Shown piece after piece: positions 57,367 to 64,000 of a stretch of 64,000 nucleotides of DNA (position 1 is its first letter; each line of letters starts with the position of its first letter). The stretch is from Halichondria panicea (lineage: Eukaryota > Porifera > Demospongiae > Suberitida > Halichondriidae): contig NC_087388.1 of assembly GCF_963675165.1 (NCBI RefSeq), forward strand, positions 4,221,047 to 4,285,046, read 5' to 3'. The notes under the pieces are model-generated. The model searched no databases. It was not told the DNA's origin and was given only the letters and a program-made list of their open reading frames with translations. The position numbers were made by a program, and so were the translations under genes.

Positions 57367-59599
57367 TCACTGAGACTTTGACAACTTCCATAAACACAAA
57401 ACGGATATTACTGTCAACGCAACACTAACAATCACGATAACAGTCGCAGGTATCCCAATCGTAACACCTGCATGAGCAACACTCATAGCAGCACCTGATG
57501 TTACTTGGAGACCAGAGAAACCATGTGTGCCTTCCGACGGAGGTACAGCCTGGGCCAACACACACGGGAAGCCACCTGTGTTCAACATAGGCAGGTGACA
57601 GGGGGGGTCAGAAATAGTTCGTAGAGTGCAATTGACCCTCGTGAGATTAACTGTATCATATCGATATCGGTCCCCACGAACAAATACATCGAGATACGAT
57701 ATCAAATCGTAGGAGCCAAGCCCTATAGAGTAGTAGGCGTCTGCTTTAAAGTTGAAATCGAAAACACTTGCCAATGTAGGTGTATCTGTACTGACCATTG
57801 TACTGTTGCAGTACACAGCATACTGAATGTGCTTCTTCCAGTGCTCCTCATCAGTTATGAAGTCTTGAAAATGTGTTTGGTTATCAAAAATACATACAAT
57901 CACTTCACTACTCCTACCAAGAGGTGTCGACGCATTAATGGAAACAGATACATTTGAGTTTTGAGAAAAATACTGTTTCTCGTAGACACCAAACGACCGA
58001 GTGACGTTTGTGTAGCCATACCGCGAATCACTGACAGTTTCCCGATGCTTACGGACATCTTCACATTTTCCAGTATATAATCGAAGTTCCTGCACGGTAG
58101 AGTCATCTTGAGTCGAGCTAAATTCTTGTGCAAATAAATCCGAGTGACAAGAAGTGCCAATGTTGGGAACAAACAGGATACTATCGTTACTGAAGATATC
58201 CAGGCTAGTTGAGTAGTCCCTACATGGAGCTATGACAACAGGAACAGCAACACAGACAATAATGATCAAGAGTCCAACAAGAGTGCACAAAGAACATGTC
58301 GTACACAATTGGGGATGTGATTTGAGCCGATTTTGGAGTCTCTGAAACACAGACAGCTGTGGCACCGGACGTTGAAGCAATCTAGTATGTTCAGAAGGTT
58401 GGCAGAAAGGCACACCATTATTCTCCTCAGTGCACTGACCATGTGGATTACCTGCAAAGAGAATATTGAAATACAAATACTACAGGCCACTCATTACGAC
58501 AAGGTACCAGTTAGGGATCTGTGTTAGTAGTTAAGTACACAAAATACATAAAGGTATTAAGTGACATACTATTACTAAGTTTGTATGATTATAGCACTCC
58601 TATTCCAATTACTTAGCAGAAGCCTTCTGCTATCAGATCGTAATTATTATATCATCAAAAAAAAGATTGCACAATCATGGCAAGGGCGTATAAAGAGAAG
58701 AGGGCATGTAACTACAATCTATCGTATTATAAATGGACGGGGCGTATTAGTAAAAATAGACAAGAATTTATTGCACGTGCATGCACTTCATACTCTAGAC
58801 TAGCCTTTTTTTTAACTCTATTCCCTAGTGGGCGGTTGGCTAAACTATGGCATATCCTGCTGACTTATCGATAATATGACACATACATTATACATTGTGA
58901 GTTGCATGCCCTCTTCTCTTTATACGCCCTTGGTCATGGTATCTAAGAACATGTATACACACATGTAATAACTACAATAATCGTATGATGTACTATTAGT
59001 GACTGGAGAGTGTACAACAATTAATCCCGTATCACATCCGGTCCAGTAATTGCATGTTGTCATTGACAATTACCTGTTAAGTAATTGCATGCTGTCAATG
59101 ACAACGTATTGTTTTTGAATAACGACCGCGGCTAAAGAAAACTGCAGAGAACTTCATCATACACGATCAGAAATCAATAGTCTGGTTACTCGTGCAATAA
59201 GAGTGCACCCTTAACTTTTTAGAGGGATATCTAGTATCACAATCCCATGGTACAAAAAGATACACTGAAGTATTTTCACTTACCCTCTGCCCCGGCCCCA
59301 CTACGAGGCTCTGAGTTAGAATCCCGTTGTCCTGCACTCAGAAAATCTGGATGAGATGGCTGAGCTGTAGCTTGTGGTGTAGCCTCATTGATATGTAAAG
59401 TTGCTGGTGCTACCAATTGGGACTTCGTACAATCTGTTGTAGACAACTGCACACTTGCAGCCACTGATGCTGTTAGGTGAGGGGACTCTTCCTCAGATTC
59501 CAAGTAGGGAGAGTCATCAGTGGATGAATAGGATCTACCAGAAGGTGTATGTGTTAGTGATTTGAGCTCCTTTGGATCTTTTCCGTTCCTGGCAGCCAT
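57367..59599 (-). CDS. Two-pass membrane protein of an unrecognised family (copy 3)
   Basis: Exons: 59284-59599 (MAARNGKDPKELKS start) and 57367-58451, joined in frame, about 466 aa. The N-terminal 150 residues are Ser/Thr/Glu-rich and cytosolic (TDDSPYLESEEESPH). They are followed by a hydrophobic segment (TLVGLLIIIVCVAVPVVIAP), an ectodomain with many N-glycosylation sites (TNVTRS, NSNVSVSINAS) and Cys (VIVCIFDNQ, VNCTLRTISDPPCHLPM), and a second hydrophobic segment (GIPATVIVIVSVALTVISVL) with a short tail. The ectodomain ends C-x-L...C-x-L...CVLAQA, like NCSL...GCFLVYA at 23680-25027 and the Cys block of 26586-27780. A MITE lies in the intron. Divergent from the DED gene at 59766. Confidence 0.75.
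58681..58932. repeat. MITE with CAAGGGCGTATAAAGAGAAG ends
   Basis: CAAGGGCGTATAAAGAGAAG followed by AGGGCATG at the left is exactly inverted at the right (CATGCCCT..CTTTATACGCCCTTG). About 250 bp, in the intron of the membrane-protein gene. Confidence 0.85.
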
Positions 59600-59765
59600 G
59601 ACATGAGCAGCTTGAATATAATACCTCTTTAACAAAAAGTTGTTAATTATTAATTTTATTGCTGATTGGACACAATTTGGTAGGGACTTTCCCAGGGAAA
59701 CCCTTGACCTCTGATATAGGCGTGGTGCCGCGTGCATGCACAAACTAGCTAGCTAGCTAGCCACA
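59600..59765. promoter_or_regulatory. Shared 5' region between divergent genes
   Basis: Only 166 bp separate the two predicted start codons (59599 on minus, 59766 on plus), so a bidirectional promoter is likely. A TAGCTAGCTAGCTAGC run sits just before the plus-strand start. No individual factor site can be named. Confidence 0.4.
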
Positions 59766-61572
59766 ATGGCCAGCGATCTAGATCTAAATGGAATTCTCAA
59801 CAAGATAGACCAGAATGCCTCTACTGATCAACTAGAGAAGCTGAAACTACTGGCAGCAGCTGTGGTCTCATTCAAGATCATTGAAGACCCATCGAAGATT
59901 ACTGGTGATATCTATAGGGCTGTGTTCGATGTGTTTGTAGAGGAACCTAACGCAGTTACAGTGTTCAAGAGGCTACTAACAGGAGCTGGCTATGCTAGGA
60001 GACTTATTGAAGAACTAACACAATTCACTGTTGCATCCCAGCCGTCCCCAGACCTAGAAAAGCTTTATTTCTACGAACTTCTTGTCAAAGTTTCAGATCA
60101 AGTCGGAAATGGCGAGTACTTTCGGTATCTGAGGAACCGCATACCACGGAAATTGCTCGACATAAACCGTGATCGAATTTCAACTTGTGTACGATTGTTT
60201 CAAATCTTAGAGCAGAAGAGAATATTAGACCCATTAAAGGCGACAAGCTCTCTCACACAATTGGAGGGATGGCTCAAGGACATCAATAGAGATGATGTCG
60301 CTGAGATTGTGAGGAAGAGGATCGATGAAATTAGAGGTGAATGTTAATTTTAATGTTGTGCATTTTGAGGCCACATGTACTTATAAAACCTATATAGATC
60401 TACATGTATAATTATACCGTATAGCAGGTTATTTTCGTATGGTGAAAATTTTCGTATTTTGTATTGTAGGGTCGTTTCTAGTACTTGAAGCAGGGGGTGC
60501 TCGAAATTCCTAAAAAAGAAAGTCAACTGTTTTTTTGAGACCCTGTCGGTGTGTAACTGGCCAATGCTGATTGCGCGTACTCAATAGGGCGTGGTCATGA
60601 CTAGTAACATTTGCGTAAGAGAATTCAAGACAACTGCTCAGTTAGCTAGACCAGTACTTATAGCTAGATTACTCTCATGGTTGTCTGGAAGGCCAGGGGG
60701 TGCTCAAGCCTCCAAAGCCCCTCGTTAGGCAGGCCACTGGTAGAGCATCATACGAAAATGAATTATATTCTGCCGCGATACGTTCAATGTCACTATCCTG
60801 AGCTGTACGAATATTTAAAATACGAAATTGGGCAGTTTATACAAAAATGTGCACCAATAAAACTTACCTGCTATACGATATGCATTATTACGTGTAATTC
60901 TAATCACGCATAAATTGTTCTCTGCAGAAAGGGAGCAACCGCAACAGGGTGGAATTCAACCTCTTAATGGTAAGTTCTACACTGCATGATGCATCGATCG
61001 GTGAATTATCGGTGGATTATATCCTGATTCCGCTGCGGTAGCTAATCTCAAAATCTTGAGGCTGGATACTCGGGACTGAGGAAGTGAAATCATTCTGTAG
61101 CTAAGCCTAAAGCATTACTGTATACTGTGTACATTTTTGCAATGTCGGCAGTGCGTGAGACAAAACTAAAGCACCGCGGGTGCTGATGCCTCGGTGGTGG
61201 CACCAAACATGAAGCAAAAAGTGGGAAATGATCGACTATAATCGTTGATGTCAAACGTTCAAAGTCTATGGCTGCATGAAACAGCTAAGCCCAGCTTTGC
61301 AGCTCTTCTGTCACTCTTGCAGCTACCAAATAGCTAGTACAGAGCTAGCTGCTAAGTAGAGTATAGAAACACTCTATGGACAAGTTTTGCTACGCACTGT
61401 TCTGAAAAGGCTACAATGGCATTCCAAGTAAGCAATCCTACCTATAATATAATAACTCGAGAACGAAACGCATTATTTTGCAAATCCACAAATTTCGATC
61501 CAAGAAAACGTAGCTAGAAGCCTATAGAAACTCTTACTTGCACTTCATTGATCCTTGAACAGCTGTAACACT

Positions 61573-61622
<50 letters not shown>

Positions 61623-61946
61623 CACACTACCGTATACCTCGCTTGCGCATGCGCACACCAAGGCATAAAAACTCATCATGAACAATTAAATATGCGGTTT
61701 GATCTTACTCAATAAAAAACACCCTTGTGATATTTTCTTATAGTCTTCAGCTAACATCATGCGATGGCAAAAGTGGTTAACAAACCATACACTAATAAGT
61801 GAAGCTGCTGCGAGCATAATTTACGTAGATTTATACGAAGATAGCAGTCTAAATGAAATCCTCAATCCTTACCTCTGTCTTTTTCCTTTTTTTTATCAGA
61901 TGGAGATAGAGTCATACAACCAGTACAAGAAACAGAGACCATATAG
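59766..61946 (+). CDS. Tandem death-effector-domain protein
   Basis: Exons: 59766-60336, 60928-60969, 61900-61946, in phase, 219 aa, starting MASDLDLNGILNKID. Two six-helix DED-like modules are visible: residues about 1-90 (LEKLKLLAAAVVSFKIIED ... YARRLIEELTQF) and about 100-185 (YFYELLVKVSDQVGNGEYF, LFQILEQKRIL, LEGWLKDINRDDVAEIV). The ending resembles the RxDL helix region of FADD and caspase-8 type DEDs. No caspase or death domain follows, so it resembles a FLIP-like or adaptor protein that would assemble with other DED proteins in cell-death signalling. The first module is more diverged. An alternative last exon near 62037, also in phase, is possible. The last intron carries a dispersed repeat and a CA run. 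Confidence 0.65.
61395..61672 (+). repeat. Dispersed repeat, copy 2, with (CA)n microsatellite
   Basis: Matches 31560-31858 along its length. It contains a CA dinucleotide run at about 61574-61622, near where the first copy has a shorter CA run, and ends AAGGCATAAAA. Intronic in the DED gene. Confidence 0.65.
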
Positions 61947-62304
61947 GGCTATTTTGGTGTTATTGTGTGTTTTATGTTCATTAGTTATTGTTTAATATCT
62001 TACATATATTAATTGTCATACATTTTTTATTTTAGTCGATTCTCTGCCGTCCAAAGAGATAGTTCATTATACCCGACCCGTAGGTGTAATTGCAGATAAC
62101 TCCATAGACGAAAATTAATGTATGGTGCTTCTGTGTCTCACAATGGTAAATAGTACACCAACATTCATGCAGCTATAGATCTACCACATATGATATTCAT
62201 CGACTCAGAGCTAGGTCACCACGCCTATAATTATAGCCTAAGTGCTTGCATAGATCTATAAATTACATGGATATGAAACGCCTCCGTAAACAGACGTTTG
62301 GGCT

Positions 62305-62945
62305 GGGATGATGATAGCCTCGACCCCCGGCCGATCCGTCTCCAATTGAACGCTAGGTCGCCTACTAGGCCTGGTATTGATTGTATTTGGGCGTGATCTG
62401 GGCGTGGTTTTTTAATACATAAAACAAATTGACTCGTGGTACAACAAAAAATGAATCCTCCAACAGTGGTCTTCAACAACAGCCTCTGGGGCAGTATACA
62501 GCAGGAAATACTTCCCAGAAGACACTTCTTTGGCAGTGGTAACCAAATCTTTGTCGATTCCTTTATTGCTACTGAGGATGGCAGCAGAAACACCTCTATT
62601 GTTTAGACTCTTGATCTGGTCAATCATGAGTCTCATGATGAGAGATACAAGGGGAGAGACAATTAACAAGAACAACACTTTTGTCAACAGGAGGAGCCTT
62701 GGTCCTACCAGAGATACAAAAGAAACATGACACGGAGCTAAATTACTGTAACTTTTACGGGAGTAAAATGCCTCTACGTACACCTTTAGTATTACAGAAA
62801 AAAAGCAGGAAACAAAATGTAAAGAATCACTGCTTTTGTTTCCTGTTCCTGCCACGCCCAGATACAATCAATACCAGGCCGTATTTTTCAACTTCGTTCT
62901 ATTAAAAAAAAATCGGCCTGGGACCGAGGCTAGGATGATGATTGC
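62305..62945. mobile_element. Foldback element carrying a RecQ helicase fragment
   Basis: GATGATAGCCTCGACCCCCGGCCGA at the left and its diverged inverse (TCGGCCTGGGACCGAGGCTAG...ATGATG) at the right. Farther in, GGCCTGGTATTGATTGTAT pairs with ATACAATCAATACCAGGCC. The RecQ-like fragment sits between the arms. No transposase. Confidence 0.7.
62440..62730 (-). pseudogene. RecQ-family helicase fragment
   Basis: The minus-strand frame reads LLIVSPLVSLI, then DQIKSLNNRGVSAAILSS and GKYFLLYTAPEAVVEDHCW, matching the motif Ia to Ib region of RecQ-type DNA helicases (SPLxSLxxDQ...LYxxPE). The Walker A motif upstream and the DEAH box downstream are absent and the frame is short. It is a gene fragment captured in, or hit by, a foldback element. 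Confidence 0.7.
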
Positions 62946-64000
62946 CTCGGATGTAACGGTCTAGTATACGAATTTTTCCAAATAAAAATGGCTACTGAAA
63001 GTGTGTCTCTAGTTGTTCCAGCTCTGAGAGCGTCTCAGACGACTTTTGAAAATTTCTGACAGAGAATGATGATGATGGAGGCTTTACAATAACAAGGATA
63101 CACTTTACATGTGCATTCTGGGATTTAATATAGCACAAAATATTATTATTATTTAATTAATAACAAAAACTATGTGTCTAGATAGATTGGAAATGAATGA
63201 ATCATGATAATGCTTGGCTATAATAGCTGATGTGGAGTAGAGGCTTTGACATAGACATGTGGACGTCACATTCTTGTGTCATTCTTTCGCCAGTCAATGA
63301 ATGGTTCCTTCTTCTCGCGAGGCATTGTCTGAGGTGTAGTCTGGCTGCAAAAAATAAGCAAACAGTCAAGTATGACATTGTAACTACTATAATAATGAAT
63401 AATAATTATGTAGCTATATTTCATAATCGAAAAATAATAAATAATCAACAACAATTCATTGAGAGCGTGAATTTTTAGTACATTTGAACTTGCTTTTTAG
63501 CCAAACTAAGACATGTGCATCAATAAAACTTAGTGGACCCGGTGAACATGCCCTTACTCTACGAAATAAAACTTAGTACAGACATTCAACAAATGTGGTT
63601 CAAGAAATCAACTGACACAAAGAAGGACACTTGAAAACACCTTCAACTGTTTGTAACCAGATAGTTAAAAGCATACACAAGGTCAAAAGTAAGTGGACCC
63701 AGTACCTATACCTACTGGCTAACTACTACACAAAAAATAAACACAGTAATTCTTTTCAAACAGCAGATCAACTAACACAAAGTTATTAAAAGAGTGAATA
63801 TAGCCATTTTCAGCTCCACAAATCAGCTACAACGCTCTAACTGGAACAATCATAACTAAAACTTAGAACAATCATAACTAAAACTTACTTTACAGACCTA
63901 GTTAAAGCCAATCATAGTGGTATCACTTCAGCTTTCAATCGTAGACTCTTGTGACAACAGATTCTTTGCTTGCCAGTAGCTCTTCATTTTCTGGTACATG
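62946..64000. other. No gene recognised at the right edge
   Basis: AT-rich; short open frames only. TAAAACTTAGT/AACTTA words recur from 63527 to 63900 (for example AATCATAACTAAAACTTA twice at 63848-63890). Confidence 0.4.

Overview
The window is animal nuclear DNA, most likely from a demosponge (inference). It carries spliced genes with short GT-AG introns and metazoan extracellular and signalling domains (EMI, AMOP, vWD, EGF, death effector, chromodomain). The DNA is AT-rich, with very frequent ATAATTAT and TGCATGCA words and a heavy load of DNA transposons. I see no prokaryotic operons, CRISPR arrays or rRNA, and I did not recognise tRNAs.

Layout. 1-1594: a broken duplicate of the last exons of the 11-16 kb gene, and an old remnant of the neighbouring transposon family. 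1595-9469: a Ginger-like transposon with 1.0-1.5 kb inverted ends, an integrase-type transposase whose five exons join into an intact 644-codon frame, and a frameshifted Ulp1/C48 protease. 11046-16359 (-): a 14-exon secreted EMI-IPT-AMOP-vWD-EGF-EGF protein gene with a signal peptide. 16.4-22.5 kb: foldback elements, including a 1.33 kb element with an 8-bp target duplication, and a decayed second Ginger-like copy. 23.7-27.8 kb: two divergent two-pass membrane protein genes with a PHD-finger exon between them. 27.9-33.2 kb: two members of an unrecognised small-protein family, invaded by a Merlin/ISXO2 element and MITEs. 33762-36341 (-): an intact eight-exon, 727-aa transposase-like gene.

36450-48122 is a piggyBac-like array of form R-U-R-U-R. 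The 941-bp R modules have inverted ends, the 4425-bp U modules carry a transposase with a minisatellite-filled intron, and the whole array is flanked by TTAT. 48.2-51.0 kb: a protein-kinase gene, a chromodomain gene and a small MGNCC protein. 51.5-56.3 kb: two more small-family members, one broken and one complete (164 aa). 57.4-61.9 kb: a third two-pass membrane protein gene, divergent from a tandem death-effector-domain gene. 62.3-62.9 kb: a foldback element holding a RecQ-helicase fragment.

The strongest candidates for something undescribed are: the piggyBac-like element with long terminal direct repeats; the two unrecognised protein families (two-pass membrane proteins, and small proteins with conserved intron phases 0-0-1-2); and the Ginger-like element with very long TIRs and a Ulp1 protease.
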